Program-made: the position numbers and the translations under genes
The notes under the pieces: generated by a model
The model's input: the letters and a program-made list of their open reading frames with translations, nothing else
What the model was told of the DNA's origin: nothing
Database searches by the model: none
Assembly (NCBI GenBank): GCA_028751875.1
Contig: CM054141.1
Location: 71,220,000-71,283,999 of the forward strand
DNA: 64,000 nucleotides
Reading direction: 5' to 3'
Origin: Rapana venosa
Lineage: Eukaryota; Mollusca; Gastropoda; Neogastropoda; Muricidae
Shown: positions 33,844 to 44,302 of the stretch, one piece after another
How the letters are laid out: the number at the start of each line of letters is the position of its first letter
Position numbering within the stretch: position 1 is the stretch's first letter

Positions 33844-34706
33844 ATTTTATTGGTTTTCTTCTTTTTTGTTGGTACACTCTATTGGTAAAGGTTGTAATAA
33901 TGTAGTACTTCAGTATTATCATTAAGAACTTTTTGTTCTTAGATAGATGGCGTGATGAAAAAAGCAAATGCATTGCTTATTCAATGTACCATCTGGAAAT
34001 AAAAATTTTGACTTTGACTCGTTTGATGTCTATTGGCTGTAAGAATACTCTCAGGATTCTTGCAAAAACCACTAAGAAGTTAGAGTGGAAAGTTTGTATG
34101 GTTAGCACTCTTTGAAATGGGCAGGGTTTTTACTGATTTTTACCTGACCACAGGTTGATACTTCACGAAGCACACTGTGCATCGGTTGCATGTTTTTAAT
34201 GAGGTGTCTCTGAGCCTAAAACTGATCTCAGCAATTCTGTCCTTGTGAAACTTGGTCCAGTATTACCTTACCATCAGATTTCCTTTTGGTATGTTTGTGT
34301 CGGTTTTTACTGCCATTAGTAATTTACATGAATGTTTGTGCTTTCATCTACAGTACTTCTGTGGTTTTTGCTAATTTTGATTTCACATGTGTTCATGGAT
34401 ATGGTTGGTATTCTTTTTTATATTAGATTACAAAACATTCAAGACTTTAGGGTTTTTCTTTTATCTTGTTTTTGTCAGCATAGTCATTTGTATGTATCAT
34501 TTGTTAGCTATTTTGGGCCTGGATGTTGGGAATAAGGGAGGGTTCGCCCTAACACCTTCATCTATTCATGTGTGTGCGTGTCTGTGTTATTCTGTTATCT
34601 TCACAAAGTGCATTTGAAGGAGAAAGGATTGGTAGTGCTGTCAAGGTTGTGTGTGTGTGTTTGTTGTTTATCTATTTATACCACTTTTAAGTCATGGCAG
34701 ATTTCT

Positions 34707-35088
34707 CTGCATGAAATTCGGGTTGCTCTTCCTGGGAGGAGCACATCGCCACAAGAGCAGCACCACCCATTATTTTTTTTCTAATCCCTGTCTGCAACTG
34801 TATTTGTTTTTCTATCAAAGTGGCTTTTTTTTTCTACAGAATTTTGCCAGGGACAACTCTCTTGTTGCTGTAGGTTCTTTTACAGCACGAAATAATTATG
34901 TGTAACACACGGGTTTTGGGTTATCTCCTAATCCAAAAGACTAGCGCCCAGACCACACTCCATGGTCTAATGAATGGGGGGAATATTTTGGGTCCAAACG
35001 GGATTCAAAATCGCGCCGCCCACATTCTGACCCGGACTCTTTTCGCTTTCTAGACATGGCACGTTTACTCTATAAGACCACCAATCCA
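34707..35088 (-). mobile_element. tRNA-derived SINE, minus strand (copy B)
   Basis: Counterpart of 18,355-18,735. Confidence 0.65.
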
Positions 35089-35232
35089 CTGGTTTGTATG
35101 TATGTGTGTGTGTGTTGTGTGTTAAGATGTGGGTGGGTGGTGGATGAGGTCATAGTTTGTGATTATGTAATATTCTGCCAAATTGAGAACTGTTATCGTT
35201 TGTTGTGCTCAGAACATGCTGCTTTAATGTGC

Positions 35233-35560
35233 ACAGTATGTAATAGGAAAGTGTTGCTCCTGTGCATTCTGTAAAAAACATTTTGCTTTAATGCAGTATG
35301 CAATAGAAAAATGTTGCTCCTATGCATTCTTTAAAAAGAACGTTTTGCTTTAATGCAGTATGCAATAGGAAAATGTTGCTCCTATGCATTCTGTAAAAAG
35401 AACATTTTGCTTTTATGCAGTATTGCAATAGGAAAATGTTGCCTCCTATGATTCTTAAAAAAGTAAAAAAAAAAAAAACCCCCCACCCCCCCCCCCAAAA
35501 AGACATTTTGCTTTTATGCAGTATCAATAGGAAAATGTTGCTTCTATGCATTTGTAAAAG
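35233..35560. repeat. 62-bp tandem repeat (copy B)
   Basis: Counterpart of 18,880-19,207, with the identical compound A14/C6/A/C11 run. Confidence 0.93.
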
Positions 35561-36414
35561 GCAAAGCACCAAAATCACTTTTAAGTTTAACTCGTACTTT
35601 TACCTCTGTGAAGTGCCAGTGGTCGGTTCAGTATTTTTATGAAGATTATATGTGAAATAAAATTCCAAGTGGCTATTTTTGTTACCTGTACAGTCTTTTA
35701 ATCGAGTTACTGGTGAAAGTATTGTTTTCGATGTTATTTTTTTTTTTTTTATTTGAAACTTACAACTGGCAACGGCATGTATACATGTATTTTCACATTG
35801 TAATTGATTTACCAGTAGCTGTAATTAGATTTTTGCATTTTGACATCAGCAGTACATGTGAACCTTTGCAGCAGCCATTTTAGTTCCTGCTTCTTATTTT
35901 CATACTAGAAAGCTCAAGGACCAAAGTTGATGTAGTTCCAAATGTTTAACCTATAATTCCAAGTCATGAGTGGCTGTTTTGTTTCATATTTGATTTTGTT
36001 TTGTAAGTCAGTGAAGGTCACATCCACTTCAGGTTTGCTATCTCAGTCTAAGTCAGGCTTGTTATTCATGTGGTTGTGCTGAATTCTAAGCTTAGCATTC
36101 CTTTCCTTCACTGTGATGTGCCGAAGCTTAAGATTCGGCAGAATTATGAATTTTTTAAAATACACTAAGCGATGTTCAACTCAAGGGAACGTAGGGAATG
36201 TTGCCTATAGGGCAATCATTTTTCTAAACACAGTTGCTTTCCTTGACCATAAGCTTGCCTAGTTTGTGTCTGTTGGCTACTTTTGTTTGACATGTCAACA
36301 AGTGATATCTTTGGGATTTAAGGCTCTCCAGTGTTATAATTCTTTTTTTTTGAAAAAATCTGTTGTACAAAAAGTGATATCAGATGGATTCAGCCAACTT
36401 CAGGGAACTTTAAA

Positions 36415-36692
36415 AGGTAAAGGAGTCCCATAACCTATAAGGTCGTAGGGGAGCGAGGCGTCAGAGACCTCACTTCTCTAGGGCCAGCATATTGAGGGCG
36501 GTGCCCATCTCCTCTCCCTCGCTGCTTTACCTTCCCTGACCCTAAAGAGGGCAGGTACCCATTTACAGCTGGGTGAACTGGGGGAACTGTACTGAAGCCA
36601 AGGCGTGCAAACGGTCACCCATCCAACTGGTAACCACGCTCGACGCTGCTTAACTTGGCTGGGGGAAAGCAAGTGCTCCGACCACTGAGCAA
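36415..36692 (-). mobile_element. 5S-rRNA-like SINE, minus strand
   Basis: The reverse complement reads GCTCAGTGGTCGGAGCACTT, then AAGTTAAGCAGCGTCGAGCG and 'TGGTTACCAGTTGGATGGGTGACC', closer to 5S rRNA boxes A and C than the copies at 10,885 and 27,243. It lies just outside the end of copy B and is independent of the duplication. Confidence 0.72.
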
Positions 36693-37243
36693 GGGAAACT
36701 TTACTCTGGTGAAAAAATCATCACATTGCTTGAAGGGGACTAGTTGATGAACAGTTCAAGCCATGTAAGATACGCAGCCCTAATTTTCCAAACTTTTTAT
36801 TGTTGAGCATTCAGTGACATATTTTGAAAATTTGTAAAAAAGAAGTACAGTCATCTATTAAAAAACTGTGAAACAATCTCAAAAGTAGACATTATAAACT
36901 TTTTAATAATGTATAATTTGTATGTCATTATTATGTTGGGTAAGCCTGCTGAATTTTTCAAATATAGCCAAGATCACACGTCACCACAAAACGCGGGATC
37001 GATTTCACTGCGACTCCATTGAGTTAAAACAGCCTCTTACTTACTGCCACACCTTCGCTCCTGCTGTTGTCAAAATGCAAGACTGAACAAGATCAGACTG
37101 ATTTTGCATTTAAGGAAAAAAAAGTAGTGTTATCTCTTTTTTTTTCTTCTTTTTTAGAAATGATTACCCTGATGCCGATGAATCCACCGAAAATTCTTAG
37201 ATTGGCGAAACTACTGTCGGTCTCTCGTTTTTTCTGTAACTGG
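36693..37243. other. Spacer without recognisable content
   Basis: AT-rich, no coding reading or tandem repeat I can support. Confidence 0.5.
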
Positions 37244-37276
37244 ACGGGATAGCTCAGTGGTCGGAGCACTCGCATT
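37244..37276 (+). mobile_element. Head fragment of the 5S-like SINE
   Basis: GACGGGATAGCTCAGTGGTC followed by GGAGCACTCGC is the same head as in the SINE at 36,415. TAGCTCAGTGG fits a tRNA-type box A. The 5S-like part and body are missing. Confidence 0.5.
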
Positions 37277-37361
37277 GGTTGGAAATTCATTGTTTTTAAG
37301 TTTAACTGGACAAGTTGGTAAAATCACACCTTTTCTCATTTCGTGAAATTTTTGCCACACT

Positions 37362-38513
37362 TTGTTAGATCTTTATGATTTGATACATCGCTCAAATAAA
37401 ACGAAGACCAAAATTGTCGTTTCTACTGAGCTATCTATTATTGTTCCCATTCATAAGCAAGGAAAGCCTAAAACTGATAAAACTAGTTATAGGCCCATAG
37501 CACTGACTTCTAACATTGGTAAGCTTATGAAGAAAATTATTCTAAAGAGGCTTGTGTATTACTGTCAGAAAAATAAGGTAGTTCCTGTCAATCAAGCAGG
37601 CTTTCAAAAAGGTAGATCAGCAATCGATAACTTAGTTAAACTAACAACACAGGTCAAACAACAATTTGCGAGAAGAAGAAATCTACTCGCAACATTTTTT
37701 TATGTAAAGAAAGCCTACGACCAAGTTTGGCATGCTAAATTGCTGCATAAACTGAAGACTATTGGCTTTTCTGGGCATTTTTTCTATTATATTAAAAGCT
37801 TTTTGTTGTAACAGAAGTATGCAAGTGAGAGTAGGGAATGCATATTCAAACTTTAGGTCATTGCATATGGGTTTACCACAGGGTTCAGTTATAGCCCCTT
37901 TTCTGTTTAATATATTGCTGTATGATTTACCCACAAAACTGTCTAAAGACATTGTCCTGGTACAATATGCTTATGATATATGTATATGGATGAATGTCAC
38001 TATGAAGCGTGCTACAACAAAGAGGATGATAAACTATACCAGAAAAGTATATCAAAAAGAGCTAGATAATTTACATAAATATATTTTGAAAATGGCCTGA
38101 CATTATCTACAGAAAAAACGCATATTATGCTTTTTAATAATGGTAGTGATCCAGATACACTGCCACAGTTTACGATTGGAGGGGAGCCAATTCAGTATAA
38201 AAATATGGTAAACTTTTTAGGCATTCAACTGACATCAAAATTAACTTGGAATGCTCATATTGGATACATTTTAACAAAAGCAAGGAAATGCATCAATTTT
38301 CTTAAAATGGTTAGCAGACAGTCCTGGGGACAAGATATCTTCACTCTTAAATGCTTGTGTAGGTCACTTGTACGTTCCAAACTGTCTTATGGACAAGAAG
38401 TCTTTTTCAGTGCTCCTAATTATTTACTTAAAAAACTCCAAAGTATAGATTGTAAGGCGTACAAACTTGCACTTGGGGATATTATTCCATGCATCCACCA
38501 TAGGAACTTATAA
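37362..38513 (+). pseudogene. Reverse transcriptase of the I-type LINE, inactivated
   Basis: Read in three pieces: 37,362-37,811, 37,762-38,100 and 38,127-38,513, joined by frameshifts near 37,805 and 38,098. Recognisable RT blocks are IIVPIHKQGKPKTDKTSYRP, NQAGFQKGRSAIDN, KKAYDQVW, GLPQGSVIAPFLFN and MVNFLGIQL. The first catalytic Asp should precede 'VKKAYD', but the codon at 37,701-37,703 is TAT (Tyr). In the YADD motif the first Asp is also TAT (37,972-37,974), giving YAYD. Two of the essential carboxylates are therefore lost through the same GAT-to-TAT change. With the frameshifts this makes the RT dead. Confidence 0.8.
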
Positions 38514-39708
38514 GGAAATTGGGGAACTTCCCCTAGCTGAATACCGACAATATTCATGCGCCAAATATGTTTTACGGAGCACGAATGACGAACATTTTGT
38601 CTGTAGTGAATTAAAAGTTCAAGCAGAAACGAATTTTCCAAAAAGGGCTATACAAATTTCGTGTTTAATGCCCATTGGCACTTATGTATCAGATCTCTGT
38701 CAAAAATCTAAACTTAATCAATATGACTTAGAAACACAAAAAGAAGCTTTACCGTGTCCTTCATGGGAGATGAATAAAGCCTGTTTTGATATAGAATATA
38801 TTAATGAAAAAAAGAATGAAAATCAAAACATCATGTTTGTAGATGTTCAGTCGCATATTGAAAATAAGTATGCTGACTGCTTAAAAGTTTGTACAGATGG
38901 ATCTGTTTTAGAAAATCATGACACAGGCTTTGCATTTGTCTTACCAGCACTTAAAATTGAGAAATCGTACTATCTTAGTAAACATTCAATATTTACAGCT
39001 GAACTTATTGCAGTTCTTATGGCTCTTAACTATAGTCTTGATTTTCCATTTTCCTTCTTTCATATCTTGCTTTGTGTTGACTCCAAGTCAGTATTGTATG
39101 CTATAAAATCCCCAAACTTTAAGGTCTTCAGAATTATTTTTGAAATTAAATATGCCATATGCCTCCTAAGTTTAAGAGGTATTCCTGTTTCTTTTTGTTG
39201 GGTGCCTTCTCATGTTGGAATTTTTTCAAATGAGTGGGCTGACAGAGCTGCAAAAAAGGGGGCAAGACATGATATGAAATCAATAAAACTGGATGTTCCC
39301 TTATCTCTACAGGAGGTATACCGAATATTAGAACAAACTTCATGGGGTAAGTTTAAAGAATCTGATCAATTCAAGGAACGATATTTAAAAAGTTGTCTGA
39401 CCACTGCCCATATTTCTTGTTATATGGCTCCTTCTCAAATAGATTCGTGTTTTATATCCGTGAGAAGGGTTGATTCACTATATTTTAGAATAGAGTTAAA
39501 TGCATTCCTTACAAAATTTTGTAAACATGTCATATGTCTATGTGGGAATCATATTTCCAATACTCATATCATATTTGAGTGCCCTATTGTAAAACCTTTT
39601 TTACCTACATTTTCTGAACAGTCTCTGGAAAATGTATTTGAAAATTCAAAGCTAGCCTTTGCCATTGCCAGATGTTTATTGCATAGTCCACTTGAATATT
39701 TATTGTAG
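38467..39708 (+). CDS. RNase H domain and C-terminus of the I-type LINE
   Basis: A 413-codon open frame, one frame over from the preceding RT part. An RNase H fold is visible: D144 (CTDGSV), E179 (IFTAELIAVL), D205 (LLCVDSKSVL) and D259 with H249 (CWVPSHVGIFSNEWADRAAK), so all four catalytic acidic residues remain. A Cys/His-rich end (ICLCGNHISNTHIIFEC) follows. RNase H removes the RNA strand during element copying. The frame is retroelement remains and not a host gene, because its RT is broken. Confidence 0.8.
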   Translation: MHLGILFHASTIGTYKEIGELPLAEYRQYSCAKYVLRSTNDEHFVCSELKVQAETNFPKRAIQISCLMPIGTYVSDLCQKSKLNQYDLETQKEALPCPSWEMNKACFDIEYINEKKNENQNIMFVDVQSHIENKYADCLKVCTDGSVLENHDTGFAFVLPALKIEKSYYLSKHSIFTAELIAVLMALNYSLDFPFSFFHILLCVDSKSVLYAIKSPNFKVFRIIFEIKYAICLLSLRGIPVSFCWVPSHVGIFSNEWADRAAKKGARHDMKSIKLDVPLSLQEVYRILEQTSWGKFKESDQFKERYLKSCLTTAHISCYMAPSQIDSCFISVRRVDSLYFRIELNAFLTKFCKHVICLCGNHISNTHIIFECPIVKPFLPTFSEQSLENVFENSKLAFAIARCLLHSPLEYLL

Positions 39709-39954
39709 CTACATTATTGTTATTTCATGTTTCCACATTGTTGATTTATATTTTGCTCCTGTTTAAAAGTATTATCCTTACTTTTCTAAGGTTTTTTTTC
39801 TCACAAAAATACCAACACTGCTGCTATTTCTTAACCTTTTCTCTTTCCTCTCCTTCCTCTCCCTTCTTTAACTTCCATTACACTTTCTATTTCCCTCGTC
39901 TAATATCACTTAGAGTGAACAGACGTTAAATTGAAGACAACAACAACAACAATA

Positions 39955-39970
39955 CACACACACACACACA
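39955..39970. repeat. (CA)n microsatellite
   Basis: Short ACACACACACACACAC run just after the LINE tail. Confidence 0.9.
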
Positions 39971-40400
39971 AATTGATTTTAAGGTGTGTTCCTCTTTGCG
40001 TTATCAGATCAAGGTCTAACACCCACGTTGACAATCCATGTTTGGTTTCAATCATTTTTGGCAACAGGAAAACTTTTCATTGTGCTACGTTTTATTGGAA
40101 GGCATTTACAGTTCTTACAACAGTGTTTCATTATGCCATGTTTCATTTTAAATAACGGTTACCACAATGGTTTAGCATTCTGCTATGTTTTGCTGGAAAT
40201 CATGTTTGGTTCACATGTTTTTGTTGCTATGTTCTGTGAAAATCTTTTGGTGCCACATGGTTTTCATGTTTGGGCTATTGTTCAATGTTTGAAATTCCAC
40301 ATTTTTATGATGCAGAACAGCGTACGGGTATGTTTCATGAGATGTGTACGGGTCTGCTGATTCATAAGTGATATTTGTAATGCCAGACAGTTTATATGTG
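39971..40400. other. Spacer with loose 'TGTT/CATG' repetition
   Basis: No coding reading. Diverged short phrases such as GCTATGTTTTGCTGGAAATC and GCTACGTTTTATTGGAAGGC suggest an old tandem repeat of about 60 bases. Confidence 0.4.
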
Positions 40401-40720
40401 ACATGCCAGATAACAGCTGTACCCGGGGTAGCTGTCTGACTCATGCCAGATAACAGCTGTACCCGGGATAGCTGTCTGACTCATGCCAGATAACAGCTGT
40501 ACCCGGGGTAGCTGTCTGACTCATGCCAGATAACAGCTGTACCCGGGGTAGCTGTCTGACTCATGCCAGATAACAGCTGTACCCGGGGTAGCTGTCTGAC
40601 TCATGCCAGATAACAGCTGTACCCGGGGTAGCTGTCTGACTCATGCCAGATAACAGCTGTACCCGGGGTAGCTGTCTGACTCATGCCAGATAACAACTGT
40701 ACCCAGGGTAGCTGTCTGAC
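40401..40720. repeat. 40-bp tandem array, eight copies, almost perfect
   Basis: Eight consecutive units of TCATGCCAGATAACAGCTGT followed by ACCCGGGGTAGCTGTCTGAC. Units three to seven are identical, the second has one change and the eighth two. Each unit contains the imperfect inverted motif ACAGCT...AGCTGT around CCCGGG. Confidence 0.97.
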
Positions 40721-40761
40721 TCAAGGTGGAGGCAGTAGTCCATGGATGTTTGTATTTACTG

Positions 40762-40827
40762 ACTTCTGATGGTGTGACAGTCTTCTGATGTTATGACAGT
40801 CTTCTGATGTTATGACAGTCTTCTGAC
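40762..40827. repeat. 19-20-bp short tandem repeat
   Basis: Three and a half units of CTTCTGATGTTATGACAGT. Confidence 0.9.
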
Positions 40828-41384
40828 CGTTATTTGGCCAAATATGTTTCATGATGTTTATACACTTTACTGTCAAGCTTATCTCTGAATGAAAAGATAC
40901 AGATCCACTTTACTGTTGTCTTGTTTCATAATTTTTATGCCCTGCACAATGATTATAGTGTGGTGCAGTGGAAACAGTTCATTCAGAGACTAAGTTTGTT
41001 GTAGTTTGTTATTTTTCTAATTCAAAAGAACATTGTCATAAATCTGTTTATATGGGTTGGTTGAATGTGTTTTTCTTATTATCAAAATTAATCATTTTTC
41101 CTGATTGTTACATTCTAGTCAGGGTTAATTGTTGTGTGTATTTGCTATGTAGCATATTTCAGTTTCAGACCTTGTTTTTTTTGTGTTTGATTATGATCCT
41201 CATTTCGTATAAAAATATTTTATAACAATTTCAATGCAAAGCTACTTTTCCTTTATGACAGTTATTTTATGTCAACCATACACTTCAAATTTTTATGTGT
41301 GTGATACATCAAGTCATTATTTCTTCATCGTTATGAAATGGAACACTGAGAGAGAGAGTGGGTGTGCGTGTGTTTACAATAACA
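40828..41384. other. AT-rich spacer
   Basis: No supported gene. A short GA run lies at about 41,348. Confidence 0.5.
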
Positions 41385-42310
41385 ATAATTTTAATTCAGT
41401 TTTTGCAGGCCATATGGCCCATAAGAACAACAGTTAATCATATACTTTCATGTATGGTGAACATCCTTACTTCTGATATCTAAACATTTAGTAAGAAATA
41501 ATCCAACTTTAAACATCAAACTAGGTTTAGTGTTTATACAAAGAAGCTGCACTTTCAGATTCGATGGAAAACTGTAATAATACAGAGGAATACATTTTCT
41601 TCGCAATACAGCATATTTTGGGCATACAAGTAAAAAGTGACAAACATCTTCAATTTGTTGGCCATCACACTGAGAGCAGAATGGATCAGTAATCGGTTTG
41701 CCATAACGTGAAATTCCATTTAAAGGTAATCTGTTTGACCTCAGTAAACATATACCTCTACGGTATTCTAAAGATTCTACTTCACCTACATAATTTGCTC
41801 TACAAATAATTGGGTGATAATCTAAGTAGTCAGGGTATGCTGATAGAGAGTCATGCCATTTTTGTTGGTACACATCTTGTATTCGTGTTTGGAATTCTTT
41901 CATGAAGGATGAGGAATTACCACAATTTTGCATTGTCCAAACATAACCAAATCCGTGGGTGCATAAAATCTTTCTAACATGTGTTACCCAATTTATTCTC
42001 CCTGCTTCATCATGTCTACACAACATATTGTAGCATTGTCTGGGATATCTATGATCAGGCATATCCAAAATTTTTAGCCAATATTTGATTACTCTGGTAA
42101 CAGTGTCAACAAAAATGGGATATCTACCACAATCGCCAAGGCAAATATTATTTTTAACATCTCTGCCAACCCCCAGGACCATTTTGCAAATTTTTACCTG
42201 TATTTTTTCAATATCATGATACTGCTGAAAACCCCAAATTTCAGAACCATAGAGGAGGATTGGTTTCACTTTTGTATCAAAAATACTAAAAACTAGATGC
42301 TGGAAGATTC
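41385..42310 (-). mobile_element. Non-LTR retrotransposon 3' fragment
   Basis: Contains the C-terminal part of ORF2 (41,448-42,269 and in frame up to about 42,310) and a 3' UTR with GGGCCATATGGCCTGC and an (ATT/GTT)-type tail at 41,385-41,400. Truncated at the 5' side inside the post-RT region. Confidence 0.75.
41448..42269 (-). CDS. C-terminal ORF2 remnant of a non-LTR retrotransposon
   Basis: A 273-codon open frame starting in KPILLYGSEIWGFQQY, a hallmark of the segment following the RT thumb in many animal LINE proteins. It continues through a helical region to a zinc-knuckle-like CSQC...DVCHFLLVC (Cys-x2-Cys, His-x4-Cys) near residues 199-216. The frame has no internal stop, so the insertion is fairly young. 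The frame continues upstream of the Met to about 42,310, so that Met is not a real start. Without endonuclease and RT it is inactive. It differs from the RTE, I-type and L2-like elements here. Confidence 0.75.
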   Translation of the reverse strand: MKPILLYGSEIWGFQQYHDIEKIQVKICKMVLGVGRDVKNNICLGDCGRYPIFVDTVTRVIKYWLKILDMPDHRYPRQCYNMLCRHDEAGRINWVTHVRKILCTHGFGYVWTMQNCGNSSSFMKEFQTRIQDVYQQKWHDSLSAYPDYLDYHPIICRANYVGEVESLEYRRGICLLRSNRLPLNGISRYGKPITDPFCSQCDGQQIEDVCHFLLVCPKYAVLRRKCIPLYYYSFPSNLKVQLLCINTKPSLMFKVGLFLTKCLDIRSKDVHHT

Positions 42311-42864
42311 TTTAACCTGAAGTACAATCTTTTGATACCAGCAACAGCCTTCAATGCTTTTGTGTGTGTTTGTGTGTACGTGTGTGTGTTGACCATGTTA
42401 CTCCATGTCTGATATCAAGGTACTGTTACCAAACCCGGTAATATGTTCATTTTTTAAAAATTGTTATGAAACAGGGTAAGCGCATAACCACAGAGTAAAT
42501 GGAAAGATGGTCAAGAGTTTTGATTTAAAGAAGTATGTTTATAAATCTTATTCACTCTTCTATCTCCATTTTCCTCTTCACTACCTCTCACCCCCACCCT
42601 TTCCCCCAAACACACCCCACCATTGTTGTCCTCAGATGGATCGAACAGTCAAGTTGAGAAAGAAAGGGCCAAGGTTGCTGATTCTGTATGATATATGCAT
42701 CTTCGAATGTAGTTGGCCTTTATACAGGTAGTGTTGAGGACTACTGGGTGTGTGGCACATGGGGGCTTGTGCTAGCTCTAACCATTAACCCTAACCCTTA
42801 CCCCATCCAGTCTGCTGCTGAAATAAATTGTTTTCACAATTTGCGAATGTGTATTTGTGTGTGA

Positions 42865-42866
<2 letters not shown>
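42311..42866. other. Spacer with (TG)n and short telomere-like motif
   Basis: A (GT)n tract lies at about 42,360-42,392. Two CCCTAA-like motifs (TTAACCCTAACCCTTACCCC) lie at about 42,785-42,805. No gene. Confidence 0.5.
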
Positions 42867-42942
<76 letters not shown>

Positions 42943-43031
42943 GCTGTCTCTCTCTCTCACTCACACAAATACAACACACATACACACACGCGCACGCACA
43001 CACACATGCACGCGCGCACACACACACACAT
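42867..43031. repeat. (CT)n followed by (CA)n microsatellite
   Basis: About 90 bases of CT repeats with small interruptions, then about 65 bases of CA/CG-containing repeats. Frames through it are low complexity. Confidence 0.95.
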
Positions 43032-43536
43032 TTTGACAAAGTAGTCCACAAATGCCACTTTCTCAACAACAAAAACATATTTGACAACGTAACCCACGAG
43101 TGCCATTTTCTCAAAAAAAAACAAGAATCAAGGCTTTAACATTATGGGCAAGATCAAATAAATCCAGTTATTGAGATGGCTCAGCAGAGAATCAAACCTA
43201 TGACCACAGATCGTCCAGACCGACCGTGAGTCCCAATCTCTGACTTCTTCAGGGGTATCTGCTCTCTCCTTTCACCCCCACCCCCACTCCCCCCTTTGGC
43301 TTTTCACGCACAATTTTGTCGTTAAATATCTGTCTACACAGCGTGATGGTGTTCAAATACAGGAGTGAAAGGTGAAGAGAAAGTTTTGAATATTTTTCCT
43401 GTACCAGTATTTTATTTAAAGATGAAACATTAATCAATTTGGTTGTACTTTTTCCTATGCATGCATTCACAGTTTGCCTGAATCTTAACGGTTTGAAGAG
43501 GGTTGTTTTTGAGGTTGAAGGGCGTTTCTTTAGTGT

Positions 43537-43541
<5 letters not shown>

Positions 43542-43573
<32 letters not shown>
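43542..43573. repeat. (CT)n microsatellite
   Basis: A run of TCTCTCTC over about 32 bases. Confidence 0.93.
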
Positions 43574-43576
<3 letters not shown>

Positions 43577-44080
43577 ATCCCTATCTTTGGTGTTTTTGTT
43601 GTTTTACTACGAGTATTTGTTTATCATATTCTGTAGGTTTTACATACAATAAGCTCAGGTCCTAGTCTAATAGAAAATAGCGTTAATTCCAAGCAGGTTT
43701 ATGTTGTCAATATCTTTGGGTTACTCCGGTGACAGAGAAGCCTTTTGCCTTCTCAAAATGCACTGCTTTAATTGTCGTCTGCAGCCTTCTCCGGTTTTGT
43801 AGTGTCGACTTGGTAGAAGAGCTATACTGGGAAGGCATAATCCCGCTGAGCTGGAATATATCAACATGATGTCGCTGGCTTAGTTTGGAATTGGACAACG
43901 TAAAGGTCATCGTTGGTTTGGAGCTGCAACACTTGAAAGGGGCGCAAATGTCCTTATCTGGCTAATTGTCATCAACTGGCCTGATTACACTCCAGGACTG
44001 TAACCCTAGGACCTGTGTACCACCCCAGGCTGCATACCATTCTGTGCTGTCCTTGAAACTCATCCATTTTCTGCCGGAGA
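43574..44080. other. Spacer without recognisable content
   Basis: No coding reading or repeat I can support. Confidence 0.45.
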
Positions 44081-44084
44081 GTGA

Positions 44085-44195
44085 TAATAATAACAACAAT
44101 AACTAATGATGATGACATGAAGATGATGATGGTGGTGATGATGATGATTTTATAGCGCTGGATCTCGTAAGCAAACGAATCAAAGCGCTTGAATA
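44085..44195 (-). mobile_element. SINE/LINE tail with trinucleotide run, minus strand
   Basis: On the minus strand this reads CAAGCGCTTTGATTCGTTTG, then GATCCAGCGCTATAAAATCA followed by (TCA)n. This AAGCGCTTTGA...GCGCTATA-A plus trinucleotide form recurs at 45,238-45,315 and is typical of SINE 3' tails in many animals. Confidence 0.5.
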
Positions 44196-44263
44196 CAGCA
44201 GTGACGGCTGGAGATAAACACGATTTCAGAACGAAGAAAGGAAAAACAGCAACAGCCGTCATA

Positions 44264-44302
44264 AGCAAAGCTCCGCGGCTTCAAAGGAGTCGGAGCTTTG
44301 CT
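44264..44302. repeat. Perfect 12-bp inverted repeat (hairpin)
   Basis: AGCAAAGCTCCG (44,264-44,275) and its exact reverse complement CGGAGCTTTGCT (44,291-44,302) with a 15-base loop. Confidence 0.8.

Larger units (their letters stand above)
20016..36352. repeat. Copy B of the 16.35-kb tandem segmental duplication
   Basis: Same content and order as 3,646-20,000. The final coding segment around 29,514-29,762 is open here but broken in copy A. The left end of the inserted piggyBac-like element is eroded here but intact in copy A. Confidence 0.95.
37340..39951 (+). mobile_element. I-type LINE with RNase H, 5'-truncated
   Basis: An ORF2 remnant covers most of the RT, then a thumb region and an RNase H domain, then a 3' UTR ending in an (AAC)n tail at about 39,937-39,951. 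The combination of this RT type (YRPIALTS, NQAGFQKGRS, GLPQGSVIAP) with RNase H fits the I superfamily (Nimb-like). The endonuclease is missing. Confidence 0.8.

Noticed and set aside
40401..40720. CRISPR array or iteron origin
   Set aside because: Eight 40-bp units adjoin without spacers, and there are no associated genes.
42783..42806. Interstitial telomere
   Set aside because: Only two imperfect CCCTAA-like units, too few to support the claim.
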